Assembly: GCA_963749575.1 (NCBI GenBank)
Contig: CAVVNM010000014.1
Span: 496,001 to 560,000, forward strand
Source: JAMXLO01 sp963749575
GTDB lineage: Bacteria; Pseudomonadota; Alphaproteobacteria; Acetobacterales; Acetobacteraceae
Reading direction: 5' to 3'
Length of the DNA: 64,000 bases
The notes beneath the pieces are model-generated. The model was given only the letters and a program-made list of their open reading frames with translations, was not told the DNA's origin and made no database searches. The translations under genes and the position numbers were made by a program. Positions 50,441-59,453 of the stretch are shown here, in pieces. Position 1 is the stretch's first letter. Each line of letters opens with the position of its first letter.

Positions 50441-51473
50441 CTGGCGCCGCTTCTTCTGCCTCGCCGCCGGCACCGCGGCGCTGGCGGTCGCGGTGATCTA
50501 TGCGTTTGTCGTGCTGGTGGACCCGTTCGACACGCTGCCGCTGTCGCCGCCCGCCGCCCGCGTGCCGGTGGCATCCAACGCGCGCTTCGCCTTTCCGGCG
50601 CTGGCGCGCTCGGACCGGTTCGACAGCGCGATCTTCGGCACATCGACCACACGCCTGCTGCGCCCTGCCGTGCTGAACGCGGAATTCGGCGCGCGCTTTG
50701 TCAACCTCGCGATGAACGCCGCCACGGCGTATGAGCAGTCGCGCCTGATGGCGGCGTTCCGGCGGGCGCATCCGACCGCGCGCCTCGTGCTGGTCGGGAT
50801 CGACATCAGCCACTGCGAGCCTGGCGAAACCGAACAGCAGTTCACGCCGCGAGCGTTCCCCGCGTGGATGTACGACGGCAGCCTGTGGCGCGGCTATCGT
50901 GAGATGTTCAACCTCTATGCCGTGCAGGAGGCTGGCCAGGAGTTCGCGGTCCTGACCGGCCTCAAGCGGCAGGTGTACGGCAGCGACGGTTACACCAGCT
51001 TCGTTCCGCCCGACAGCCAATACGATCCGGCGCGCGTCGCGATACATCTGCGCGATGACCCGCCGGTTATCCCCACTCCCGGGCGCGGCGAGCCTGCGAC
51101 CTGGCGCTACCGCGCGATCGATCGTCTGCAAGCGGACCTGTCGGCATTCGCCGACAGCACGCGCAAGATCCTGTTGTTCGTACCCTACGACGACAAGGTG
51201 ATGCCGCCGTCCGATTCTCCGGGCGCGCTGGCGTGGCGTGAGTGCAAGCTGCGCGTGGCCGCGTTGGCGGCACACGTGCCGAACACGATCGCAGTCGACT
51301 TCATGCGGCCGAGCCCGATCACCAGCGTGGACGACAATTACTGGGACGGAATGCACTATCGCATCGCAATTGCCGACCGTATCGCACGCGACCTGGCGGC
51401 CGCCGACCGCGGCGAGGCTTCGCCGGACTACGTGCTGCTGCCTACGAACGACCTTGCCTCAGCCGAGCGCTGA
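50415..51473 (+). CDS. AlgJ/SGNH-like acetyltransferase partner
   Basis: A 352-residue protein with one N-terminal membrane helix (about 10-33) and a periplasmic SGNH-like domain. The block I Ser is in F-G-T-S-T-T-R-L-L-R-P (about 74-84) and the block V Asp-x-x-His is Y-W-D-G-M-H-Y (about 310-316). Start ATG 50415 overlaps the end of the MBOAT gene, as expected for a coupled pair. Such proteins pass the acetyl group from MBOAT to a polymer. The gene converges with the ArgE-like gene (15-base overlap of the ends). Confidence 0.8.
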   Translation: MSSSTSSSDWRRFFCLAAGTAALAVAVIYAFVVLVDPFDTLPLSPPAARVPVASNARFAFPALARSDRFDSAIFGTSTTRLLRPAVLNAEFGARFVNLAMNAATAYEQSRLMAAFRRAHPTARLVLVGIDISHCEPGETEQQFTPRAFPAWMYDGSLWRGYREMFNLYAVQEAGQEFAVLTGLKRQVYGSDGYTSFVPPDSQYDPARVAIHLRDDPPVIPTPGRGEPATWRYRAIDRLQADLSAFADSTRKILLFVPYDDKVMPPSDSPGALAWRECKLRVAALAAHVPNTIAVDFMRPSPITSVDDNYWDGMHYRIAIADRIARDLAAADRGEASPDYVLLPTNDLASAER

Positions 51474-52571
51474 GCGTTCCACCAGCTTCATCAATACCGG
51501 CACGGCGGCGGCGAGGTCGGCCACTCGCACCTTTTCGGTTGGCGTGTGTGCCTCGGCGATGTCGCCTGGCCCCAGCACAACGCACGGTGCGATCGCCTGG
51601 AGTTCGGAGGCATCTGTGCCGTACGGTGCGGTACCGGCAGGCTTGCCCACCAGATCGACGCAGCGGCGCACCAGGGGATGCTCCGCTGGCAATTCCGGCG
51701 GGAAGCCTTCGCGCGCCTCGCTCACCGCGATGCCGAAGCGGCCAGCCGCCCCGTGTACCGCGTGCAGGACCGGTGCCGGATCGACCTTGGCGGAGTAGCG
51801 GAACTTGATGCGCGCGGTAGCCTTCGGCACGGTCACATTCATCGCCGCGCCGTGATTGTCTATCACCAGGTTGAAGTCGCTGAACGGTGGCGTGTAGTCC
51901 GCATCCTGCAGGCTGGCGTCGCTGCGCAGCCGCTCGGACACGGCCTTCATCTCCATCAGGAACGGGATCAGCGCCCAGTTGGCGTTGCGTCCGCGCCCGG
52001 TGCTGCTATGCGCCTGCACGCCGGTCGCGACACAGGTGAACGCGATGTGGCTGCGATGCCCGCGCACCGGGACTAGCCCGGTCGGTTCCACCACGACGAT
52101 GCCGTGCGGCTTCACCCGCCGCACCAGCTCCGATGTCTGCGCAATCAGCCGCGCGCCCTGCTTGGTGGTCTCCTCGTCGGTGGTGATCAGCAGCGTGACC
52201 GGCACGCCGTCCGGCAGTGCGCGCGCCGCGACAATGGCGGCCGCGACCGGGCCTTTCATGTCGGTGCTGCCGAGACCGTGCAGGATGCCGTCGGCGTCGA
52301 GACGCGCCGACCATGGGTCCTCCTGCCAGCCGGTGTCGGGCACGGTGTCCATGTGGCCGGACAGCGCGATGCCGCCCATCGGGCCGCGATGCGCGACCAG
52401 AGCGCGCTTCGCCACGCCGGCTTCGTCGGTATAGTCGATGCGCTCGAGGTCGAAGCCGGGGAGCGCGGCTTCGACCCGGTCGGCGACCGCGAGGTTGGAG
52501 ACGAAGCTGCGGCTGTCGAGCGCGATCAGGTCGCCGGCGAGTGCGACGACGTCGGTGGTGATATCGGTCAT
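51459..52571 (-). CDS. argE: Acetylornithine deacetylase-like M20 amidohydrolase
   Basis: A 370-residue M20 enzyme of the ArgE branch. Key residues: H73 and D75 in S-G-H-M-D-T-V-P, D104 in G-S-T-D-M-K-G, E133-E134 in T-T-D-E-E-T-T-K-Q-G-A, and a late His in A-E-A-H-T-P-T-E. ArgE removes acetyl from N-acetylornithine in arginine synthesis, but close relatives deacylate other N-acyl amino acids. Its ATG overlaps the stop of the upstream D-aminopeptidase gene by one base (TAATG), so the two are translated together, which favours a peptide or N-acyl amino acid salvage role. Confidence 0.85.
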   Translation of the reverse strand: MTDITTDVVALAGDLIALDSRSFVSNLAVADRVEAALPGFDLERIDYTDEAGVAKRALVAHRGPMGGIALSGHMDTVPDTGWQEDPWSARLDADGILHGLGSTDMKGPVAAAIVAARALPDGVPVTLLITTDEETTKQGARLIAQTSELVRRVKPHGIVVVEPTGLVPVRGHRSHIAFTCVATGVQAHSSTGRGRNANWALIPFLMEMKAVSERLRSDASLQDADYTPPFSDFNLVIDNHGAAMNVTVPKATARIKFRYSAKVDPAPVLHAVHGAAGRFGIAVSEAREGFPPELPAEHPLVRRCVDLVGKPAGTAPYGTDASELQAIAPCVVLGPGDIAEAHTPTEKVRVADLAAAVPVLMKLVERSALG

Positions 52572-54136
52572 TACGAGAGGCGCTCATAGGGCAGGCGGCG
52601 CGCCAGCCAGCAGCCGACATCGACGCCGGACACCGCACCCGATGCGTCGCGACGGAACGCCAGCGTCCAGTCGCCGGGCGGCGTATGGTCCAGCGCACGC
52701 GGGCAGGGCAGCACCCAGACGTCGCCGCCGACCGCGCCGAGGGTTTCCATGCGTCCTTGCCCCAGGAAGCCCGAGAAGCTGCCGTAGAACACCCCGCCGG
52801 CGTCGGCCACGGTCAGCTCGGCGTCCAGCTCCGCGCAGCGGTAGCGGCCGGCGATGTCGTTGGCAGGCGCGCCGTCGATGGAGCGCAGGCGAGACGTGTG
52901 GTTCTCGTGCGTGCGGTCCATCCACAGTCCGCCACCGGCGGGGCGGAGCCGGATGCCGTCGTTGTCGCCGCTGGCCGTGCCATCGGCCCGCAGGTCGAGC
53001 CGTTCGGGATGATGGCCGTAGCGCAGCCGGAGCCTGCCATCCGGTGCATCGATGCGCACTGCGAGGCCGGTGTCCGGCTCGGTGTAGTTGCCGAGCCAGT
53101 CGGGCGCCGGGAGCGCGGCAGCGGGCGGCGGGCACACCTCGCCAAGCACGGCGGCGAGCAGGTCCACCGCGGCGTCGTGCGCGTCGGCTAGGTGATTGAA
53201 CATGACGACGACGGACACGCGCTCCGCCGGCACGTTGATCCGGTGGCTGCGCCAGCCGCGCAACGCGCCGCCATGGGCGGTGACCGGGCGACCCAGTTCG
53301 GTGCCACGGTTAAGACCGAAGCCGTAGACGGCCGGCGCGCCGTCGGCGAAGCGCACCGGCGCGGACAGGCGCCGGTACAGCGCGTTCGTGTCGTCGCGCG
53401 TGGCGTCGATGTGGCGCTCCCAGGCGATCATGTCGTCGAGACTGGCGCCGAGGCCGGCGTCGCCGGTCCATAGGATGCGGTTCTCCGCGGCACGGAAGCC
53501 ACCCGTCGGCGTACCCTCGTAGCCCTCGGTACCGTCGGGCATGGCTCGCGTGTCGGCAGCGAGCAGCGCGGTCGCCATGTCGGCGCGCTCGAACACGCTG
53601 GTGCGCAGCAGCTCCGCGAAGCTGTGGCCGGTGCGGGTCTGCACGATGTCGGACAACAAGCGGAAATTTTGGTTGACGTAGGAATGGCGGGTTCCGGGCA
53701 TGAAGTGCAGCGTGCGGGCGGCGGCGATCACGCGGGCGGCCTCGGCATCGCCGAACGGGGCATCGGCCGGCGAGCCGTGCAGCATCGCCAGCGCCCAATA
53801 GTCGCGCAGGCCGGACTGGTTGTGGCACAGGTGCAGTGCGGTTGGGACGGGCTGCTCCAGCAGCGGCAGGCGGGCGCGCACGTCGCCATCCAGCACCGAT
53901 GGGTCGGGGAAGGCGTCCAGCACTACGGCGCAGGTGAACTGCTTGGTGATGGAGCACATGCGGAACAGCGAGCGCGGCGTGAACGGAATCCTGCGTTCGG
54001 CGTTGGCCCAGCCCCAGGCGTGGCGCAGCAGAACCTCGCCGTCGCGAAGCGCCGCGATCGCGCCGCCGGGTCCGGGGTAGGCGCGCGGCAGGGCCTCGGC
54101 GATGCGGTCGAGGCGGGTGGAGAGGGGGGAGGTCAT
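52571..54136 (-). CDS. dap: D-aminopeptidase (S12 family)
   Basis: A 521-residue S12 serine hydrolase matching the length of D-aminopeptidase DAP of Ochrobactrum. Catalytic S62 and K65 lie in C-S-I-T-K, Y153 in S-Y-V-N, and the third motif is A-H-G-G near 287-290. After the catalytic domain (about 1-330) come two beta-barrel domains (about 350-520), as in DAP. ATG 54136 gives this exact numbering; the longer frame upstream is unsupported. DAP releases N-terminal D-residues, for example D-Ala from peptides. It is translated with the ArgE-like gene. Confidence 0.88.
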   Translation of the reverse strand: MTSPLSTRLDRIAEALPRAYPGPGGAIAALRDGEVLLRHAWGWANAERRIPFTPRSLFRMCSITKQFTCAVVLDAFPDPSVLDGDVRARLPLLEQPVPTALHLCHNQSGLRDYWALAMLHGSPADAPFGDAEAARVIAAARTLHFMPGTRHSYVNQNFRLLSDIVQTRTGHSFAELLRTSVFERADMATALLAADTRAMPDGTEGYEGTPTGGFRAAENRILWTGDAGLGASLDDMIAWERHIDATRDDTNALYRRLSAPVRFADGAPAVYGFGLNRGTELGRPVTAHGGALRGWRSHRINVPAERVSVVVMFNHLADAHDAAVDLLAAVLGEVCPPPAAALPAPDWLGNYTEPDTGLAVRIDAPDGRLRLRYGHHPERLDLRADGTASGDNDGIRLRPAGGGLWMDRTHENHTSRLRSIDGAPANDIAGRYRCAELDAELTVADAGGVFYGSFSGFLGQGRMETLGAVGGDVWVLPCPRALDHTPPGDWTLAFRRDASGAVSGVDVGCWLARRLPYERLS

Positions 54137-54605
54137 GGCGGGCACTGTCGCGCGCGGGGTTGGGGGCGTAAAGACGGGTGGTTCGAAACGTCCATGACAA
54201 GCTGGCACACATCCATCAGAAGCCTGTGCAGCCGTCGCCCCTCGTCAATTGCAATGATCGAACGAGGCGGGTCAACAGCGACACGCGCGTCACTCTCTCC
54301 AGCCAGGCCTCGAGACGTCGCGGCTCAGCTGCCAGGCGCGAGGTGTCGAATGTGCGGCGTCAAGCTGGTCGTCTCCGACGTCCACCAAAATACTGTGGGT
54401 CACATGGCAGCGCTGCCGCGTGCACTTCGTGCGCGATGTCATGGCCTATGCCGGCAAGCCACAGCGGTGCATCGTCGCCGCCGGGGTGGGCGCCGCGTAG
54501 ATGAACTCCAAGCACCGGCCGCCGCTGGCCGGCAATACGGTGACACCAGGCAAACGCGCGACGCACGGGGATTTCGACCGGCGCTCAGTATCGGATTGTC
54601 GACCA
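54137..54605. other. Intergenic with an IS256 relic
   Basis: Apart from the transposase fragment at 54353-54500, no coding sequence is recognised. The ICMT-like gene starts at the right end. Confidence 0.4.
54353..54500 (+). mobile_element. IS256-family transposase fragment
   Basis: One frame reads C-G-V-K-L-V-V-S-D-V-H-Q, the region with the second catalytic Asp of IS256 transposases. A one-base shift then gives TWQRCRVHFVRDVMAYAGK, the very conserved block that follows, ending at TAG 54498. No inverted repeats or other parts were found. Confidence 0.72.
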
Positions 54606-55283
54606 ATGATCATGCGACTGGCGGTTCAGACAACGATTTGGCTTGCGGGCATGGGGGGCCTCCTCTTCGTCGCGGCCGGCGACTGGAGTTGGCCGCAAGG
54701 TTGGGCTTTCCTGATCGAGATTGCGATTTCCAGTTTCGCTGTAAGCTTGTGGCTGGCACGACACGATCCGGCGCTGCTCGAGACACGCCTATCCGCGCCG
54801 GTACAGCGTGATCAGCGGCCATGGGACCGCGTTTTTATGGCCGCAGCCGCGCTGGTCTTTGTGGGCTGGCTGGTGCTGAGCGCCCTCGACGCCCGTCGCT
54901 TCCGATGGTCGCTCGTGCCACTTTGGGCGCAGGTTCTGGGGGCCGTGTTGATCGCTCTGTGCATGATCCTGGTTTGGCAGACGTTTCGCTTCAACACATT
55001 CGCCGCCCCGCAGATCCGTATTCAGAAGGATCGGGAGCAGCGGGTGATCACCGACGGGCCTTACCGCATCGTTCGCCATCCGATGTATGCCGGTGCTCTG
55101 CTGATGTTCGTGGGTACGCCCTTGCTGTTGGGTTCCTGGTGGGGCCTGCTCTGCGTGCCAGTCGGCGTCGTTGGCATCGGTATTCGTGCGGTGGGCGAGG
55201 AACGAATGCTGCGCCGTGAGCTACCAGGATACGACCACTATACCCAGCAGGTCAGGTTCCGCATGGTTCCCGGCCTTTGGTGA
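54606..55283 (+). CDS. Isoprenylcysteine carboxyl methyltransferase-like membrane protein
   Basis: A 225-residue membrane protein with about five helices. The C-terminal part carries the ICMT/PEMT-family motif T-D-G-P-Y-R-I-V-R-H-P-M-Y-A-G (about 152-166) and the final E-E-R-M-L...Y-x-x-Y pattern, which together bind S-adenosylmethionine. Bacterial members methylate unknown, often lipid or small-molecule, targets. Start ATG 54606 or 54612 are both possible. It stands alone on the plus strand after the IS256 relic. Confidence 0.8.
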   Translation: MIMRLAVQTTIWLAGMGGLLFVAAGDWSWPQGWAFLIEIAISSFAVSLWLARHDPALLETRLSAPVQRDQRPWDRVFMAAAALVFVGWLVLSALDARRFRWSLVPLWAQVLGAVLIALCMILVWQTFRFNTFAAPQIRIQKDREQRVITDGPYRIVRHPMYAGALLMFVGTPLLLGSWWGLLCVPVGVVGIGIRAVGEERMLRRELPGYDHYTQQVRFRMVPGLW

Positions 55284-55419
55284 GAGGACAAGGCGCCCGC
55301 ACGCGAAAGTCCGCCAATAACCATCTCCCGCTGAAGGGTGTCCACCGCCGATAGGCGAGTTGACTGCCCCGACGACGACCGCACCGTGGCCCGTCCGAAC
55401 TCGTCGCCCGTGATGCTCG

Positions 55420-56676
55420 TTACTCCGTCAGCGCTTGATACACCAACGCATTGATGAGCGGCCGGAAACGTCGTCGTTGTTCGCCCGGTACCTGGGCCAT
55501 GAAAACCACCGCCAGGTCCTCCACAGGATCGGCCCACCAGAGCGTCCCGTAGGCGCCGTTCCAGTAGAACTCCCCCACACTGCCCATCAGCGTGCCCGCC
55601 CGTTCGCGGACTGCGACAGTCAGACCGAAATCGTAACCGTCCGAATTTGGATCAAGTTCGGCGATCCTGTTCTCGATGTCCGACGCCATGCGGCTGGTCC
55701 GCATCGCCTCCACGGTCTTGCGGCCCAGGATGCGGGTGTCGCCAAGGATGCCGCCCGCCAACAGCATTTGCGCGAAGCGCAGGTAATCGAGCGCGGTCGA
55801 CGCGAGCCCCCCGCCACCGCACTCGAAACGCAACGCCTGGGCGCGGTCCGGCACCGATTGTGCCTCACCGGTATCGGAGTCGCGCGGCAGCGGGCGGGCG
55901 AGGCGTGTTACCTTGCCGGCAGGCACCTGAAAGCCGGTGTCCACCATGCCGAGCGGGCCGAACAGCCGCTGTTCCAGAAACATGCCCAGGCTCTGGCCGG
56001 AAATCGCCTCCACGGCGAGGCCAAGGACGTCAATGGACAGCCCGTAGTCCCAGACCGTCCCGGGTTGATACAGCAGCGGCGCGGCCGCCAGCCGTTTCAG
56101 GAACGTCGCAGAATCGAGGGAGGCGCCCGCGGCGTTGGAAGAGGCGGGGTAGAGTGCGTGCACGGCGGTCGTGCCGCGCCCGCCATAGGTGATGCCGGAA
56201 GTGTGGCGCATCAGGTCCAGCATCGTGATCGGCCGGTTGGCGGCCACGGTCTCGATCGGTCCCTGTCCGGCGAGTACACGCTCATTCAGGACCGCGACGC
56301 GCCGGTCTCCGAGTTGCGGGAGAAATCGCTCGATCGGGTCGGCCAGCCCGAGGCGCCCTTCCTCCCATAGCAACAGCGCAGCCACCCCCGTGACGGGTTT
56401 GGTCATGGAAGCGATGGCGAACAAAGCATCGCGCGGCATGGGAGCGCTTCGGTCCGGGCCGAGGTGGCCAACAGCTTCGTGGAACACGAGGTGCCCCCGC
56501 CGGGCGACCGCAACGACCGCGCCGGGCAGCCGGCCAGCTTCGATCTCGGCGTTCAGTGCGGGGATGACCCGGTCGAGCCGGGTAGCGGACATGCCGACAG
56601 CTTCCGGCTCGGCGCGCGATAGTGAGGCGCCGGCGGGTGAGCGGACGGCGCGGTCGTGCACGCGGGATTCGGTCAT
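55420..56676 (-). CDS. Serine hydrolase, beta-lactamase/esterase S12 family
   Basis: A 418-residue cytoplasmic protein (no signal peptide) with S90-x-x-K93 in A-S-M-T-K-P, the Tyr motif in W-D-Y-G-L-S (about 222) and a late W-N-G-A-Y-G-T. This is the pattern of EstB-like esterases and class C beta-lactamase relatives. Lack of a signal peptide argues against antibiotic resistance and for an esterase or amidase. The divergent neighbour is a DddQ-like cupin. Confidence 0.85.
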   Translation of the reverse strand: MTESRVHDRAVRSPAGASLSRAEPEAVGMSATRLDRVIPALNAEIEAGRLPGAVVAVARRGHLVFHEAVGHLGPDRSAPMPRDALFAIASMTKPVTGVAALLLWEEGRLGLADPIERFLPQLGDRRVAVLNERVLAGQGPIETVAANRPITMLDLMRHTSGITYGGRGTTAVHALYPASSNAAGASLDSATFLKRLAAAPLLYQPGTVWDYGLSIDVLGLAVEAISGQSLGMFLEQRLFGPLGMVDTGFQVPAGKVTRLARPLPRDSDTGEAQSVPDRAQALRFECGGGGLASTALDYLRFAQMLLAGGILGDTRILGRKTVEAMRTSRMASDIENRIAELDPNSDGYDFGLTVAVRERAGTLMGSVGEFYWNGAYGTLWWADPVEDLAVVFMAQVPGEQRRRFRPLINALVYQALTE

Positions 56677-56823
56677 GTGGCTCCTCCCGGGTCGGTCAGC
56701 GTTCTTTCAAGGCGTTGTGGGAAGCCTGTCGGACGGGGAAGGCTGGGTCAATCGCCGGTGCGGGTCTCTGACAAGCAGGCCTCCATGTGCCAGGATGTCA
56801 CGCGCCAAGCGAGGGCCCCAGAG

Positions 56824-57435
56824 ATGACGTCGCTCCGTTCCCCAGATCTCCAGTTGTTCATGACTTTGGCCGAAGCAGCGATCCACCATGGCTGCGGTGT
56901 CGACGGACGGGTGCCTTTGGCTGCCGAACGGATGTTTGCGGCGCTACAAGCCGTGCACACAGGCGGGGGGCCGACAACGGCTCGGTTGCCCGTCTGCCGC
57001 CATCTGCCAATGGCGCTGGAGCAGGCGCACCGTCAGCCAGGCCCTGTCGGTGCCTTGGCCGATGCGTTTGCCGTCATCGAGCCGCAGCTCAACTGGACGA
57101 TCCGGGCTGGTGCCGAGACGCAGGGCGAGCAATTCCTGAACAGCCACGCCAATGCGACAATCACTGGTCCGGAGGGGCTCGAGATACGGTCCGATGTTCG
57201 GATCGGCGTGAGTCTCATGGCGCCGCATACGCGATACCCTGACCACCGTCATCCGCCAGAGGAAATCTACGTCGTGTTGTCGCGTGGGGAATGGCGCCAG
57301 GCGAGCAATCCATGGCACGAGCCGGGCATCGGTGGCCTGGTCTACAATCCGCCGAACATCGTTCACGCGATGCGCTCAACGGAACGGCCACTGTTCGCAC
57401 TTTGGTTCCTTTGGCTAGCGCAGAGCAACGCCTGA
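56824..57435 (+). CDS. Cupin of the DMSP lyase (DddQ-like) family
   Basis: A 203-residue single-cupin protein, the size of DddQ. The metal-site residues are H141 and H143 in P-D-H-R-H-P-P-E-E, E147, Y149 and H181 in N-I-V-H-A-M; the Tyr after the Glu is the proposed base in DddQ. W157 and the stretch L-N-W-T-I at 89-93 also match. DddQ cleaves dimethylsulfoniopropionate to DMS and acrylate, but many relatives in non-marine bacteria have unknown substrates. ATG 56824 fits the family length; the frame is open further upstream over the S12 gene's leader. No DMSP or acrylate genes are adjacent. Confidence 0.7.
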   Translation: MTSLRSPDLQLFMTLAEAAIHHGCGVDGRVPLAAERMFAALQAVHTGGGPTTARLPVCRHLPMALEQAHRQPGPVGALADAFAVIEPQLNWTIRAGAETQGEQFLNSHANATITGPEGLEIRSDVRIGVSLMAPHTRYPDHRHPPEEIYVVLSRGEWRQASNPWHEPGIGGLVYNPPNIVHAMRSTERPLFALWFLWLAQSNA

Positions 57436-57465
57436 CGTTGAAGGGTCAGGCCGCGACGACCCGCA

Positions 57466-58240
57466 TCACACCGCCGTGCGTCCGCCATCGACATATAGAT
57501 TGACCCCGTTGATGTAGCTGCCGGCGCCGGAGCACAGCAGCATCGCAGCGCCCACCAGATCGTCCGGCCGGCCGAGGCGCCCGGCGGGGATGCGTTGCAC
57601 CAGGGCCTCGCCCTCGACCGCCAACTGATCTCGATTGCGTGCCGTCGAGAATCACGCCGGGAGCAAGATTGTTTACCGTCACGCCCTGGCCACCGAACTG
57701 GCGCGCCAGGCTCAGGGCCCAGTTGAGTTGCGCGGCCTTGGTCCCGGCATAGACAAGCATCGCAGGGTGTGGCCGCTCCTGCTGCACGCTGCCGATGGTC
57801 ACGACCCGGCCCCAACCGCGTTCAGCCATCGCGGGTACCAGGGTTTGCAGCAATTCCATCGTGGTGCGCAGGTTGACGGCGATCTGGCGGTCGAAGCGTT
57901 CGCGGGTAATGGCGCGGAAGTCCTCCGGCAATTCGATCGAAGCGTTCAGTACCAGGATGTCGATCGGCGCCCATGCGGTGACGGCGGCGGCGAGATATCG
58001 GCCGGCGTCGTCCTGGGCGAAATCCTGGCCGAACGCGGCGGCTTCCCCGCCCATCGTCTGGATTTCCCGGACGACGGCGGCGGCATCGGTGAGTTCCTCG
58101 ATCGTACCGGCGTGATGAATGGCGAGGCGCGCGCCGACGCCGGCAAGACCCAAGGCGATCGCGCGACCGATTTCGCGGCGGCCGCCGGTCACCAAGGCGG
58201 TGCGGCCAGTCAGACGGAACGGGGCGAAGGGATCGAACAT
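57466..58240 (-). pseudogene. Short-chain dehydrogenase/reductase with one frameshift near the end
   Basis: The N-terminal part reads LTGRTALVTGGRREIGRAIA (TGxxxGxG), I-L-V-L-N-A-S, then the catalytic Ser in T-I-G-S-V-Q and Y-x-x-x-K as Y-A-G-T-K. After V-I-L-D one extra G (57640-57646) changes frame; the other frame continues A-R-N-R-D-Q-L-A, GRLGRPDDLVGAAMLLCSGA and the normal ending N-G-V-N-L-Y-V-D-G-G. Without the base it is 257 residues. It is full length otherwise, so error or recent mutation are equally possible. Confidence 0.82.
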
Positions 58241-58487
58241 GCCGGGACTCCGAGGACGCGGTAGGGCAGTCGATATCTCGCGGCCGGCGACGGCGAAGGC
58301 AAGTGCCGCCGGTCCAGGATCTGCTGGTGACGCCGTGCTGGGCGCACTCTCTCGTCTCCGCCTTCACGGTTCGGTGTGGCAGCACCCTTGCTGGGCGGCT
58401 CGAGCCTGAGTTACGATTGCAGCCACGCAGCGGCCGGCTCCCGTGCTGAAGTGACAACGATTCCAAGCGCTGTTATGGGTACAAGAT

Positions 58488-58964
58488 ATGGATCCAACGA
58501 TTGGTCATAATCAATTCAAGGAACCATTCCGGGATCAGTTTGTCCTCCTTTTGAAGGCGGTACTGCAAGCATTCGCGACGACAACTCCGGGGTATGCGCA
58601 TGATAAGCGGTCGAGATGGGCTTATGCCTTCAACCCAATGCCTGGCGGAGATACGGAAAAGCCGGTGTATGCGACGATGGCTGCACTCAGAGCACCCAAC
58701 TTTGCGGCTTTACGCGTCGGCGTAACGGAAGGCGGGCAAGTAGTCGTCGAAGTCGAGTACCGTAAATTGGTGACTCCATATATTACAAATGATGTTGAGA
58801 ATCCAAACGAGTTCCGCAAGATCCAGAATGGACTTAGACAGATAATCGAACACTTCGAAAGAGTGGCCGGTATTGCGCGCCACGGTCTTTTCAATCGCTT
58901 TGCGTCTGATCCTGAATACCGAGAGCTAGCCGAGCAGCGCCTTGCTGATGCCCGACTTGGCTAA
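58488..58964 (+). CDS. Hypothetical protein (158 aa)
   Basis: A soluble, mixed alpha/beta protein of unknown family starting M-D-P-T-I-G-H-N-Q-F-K-E-P-F. There is no signal peptide, membrane helix or recognised motif. Its base composition is clearly poorer in GC than its neighbours and it uses A/T-ending codons more often, which suggests horizontal acquisition. No strong Shine-Dalgarno precedes ATG 58488. Confidence 0.6.
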   Translation: MDPTIGHNQFKEPFRDQFVLLLKAVLQAFATTTPGYAHDKRSRWAYAFNPMPGGDTEKPVYATMAALRAPNFAALRVGVTEGGQVVVEVEYRKLVTPYITNDVENPNEFRKIQNGLRQIIEHFERVAGIARHGLFNRFASDPEYRELAEQRLADARLG

Positions 58965-59453
58965 ATCGCAATGTACCCCGGCAGCGCCGATATCCCGCCC
59001 CGCGATTCGGTAATGCCTCATCCCCCAACTTCCCCCGCGTTGCCTTCTTCGCACGCCCGCTCCTTGCCCGATGACGCCACCCAGGCGGTGTCGAATGCCT
59101 GGACGGATGGCGGCGGACTCGGTCGTCGTGTGTAGCAGCAATCGATCCGATTGGCCAGCGGCGACCGACGACTGGTGCGGTTGGAGTCAAGCTGGATCTT
59201 GGTGGCCCAGGACCCGCATGTCGACCCGGTCTTCCGAGTCCACGCGGGCAAAACGTATCTGTCCGGTGGCGATCGCCTTGTGGTCCCTGGATCGCGTCCG
59301 GCACCTGCCTCCTGTTGCGCCCGGTAAGCGATCGTCGAATACTGGCGATGCGATGCTCGTGCAGCGAAGCGAGTTCACCCCGCTTGTCGATGACGGCGCG
59401 GCGCTCCGATTGCCCGATGGAGGCCCAAGACCCACGCCCATGGAGGAAGATCG
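58965..59453. other. Intergenic, nothing recognised
   Basis: 489 bases. The long minus-strand frame across it has no protein-like features. The ribosome binding site GGAGGAAGATCG of the hydrolase gene is at the right end. Confidence 0.4.
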
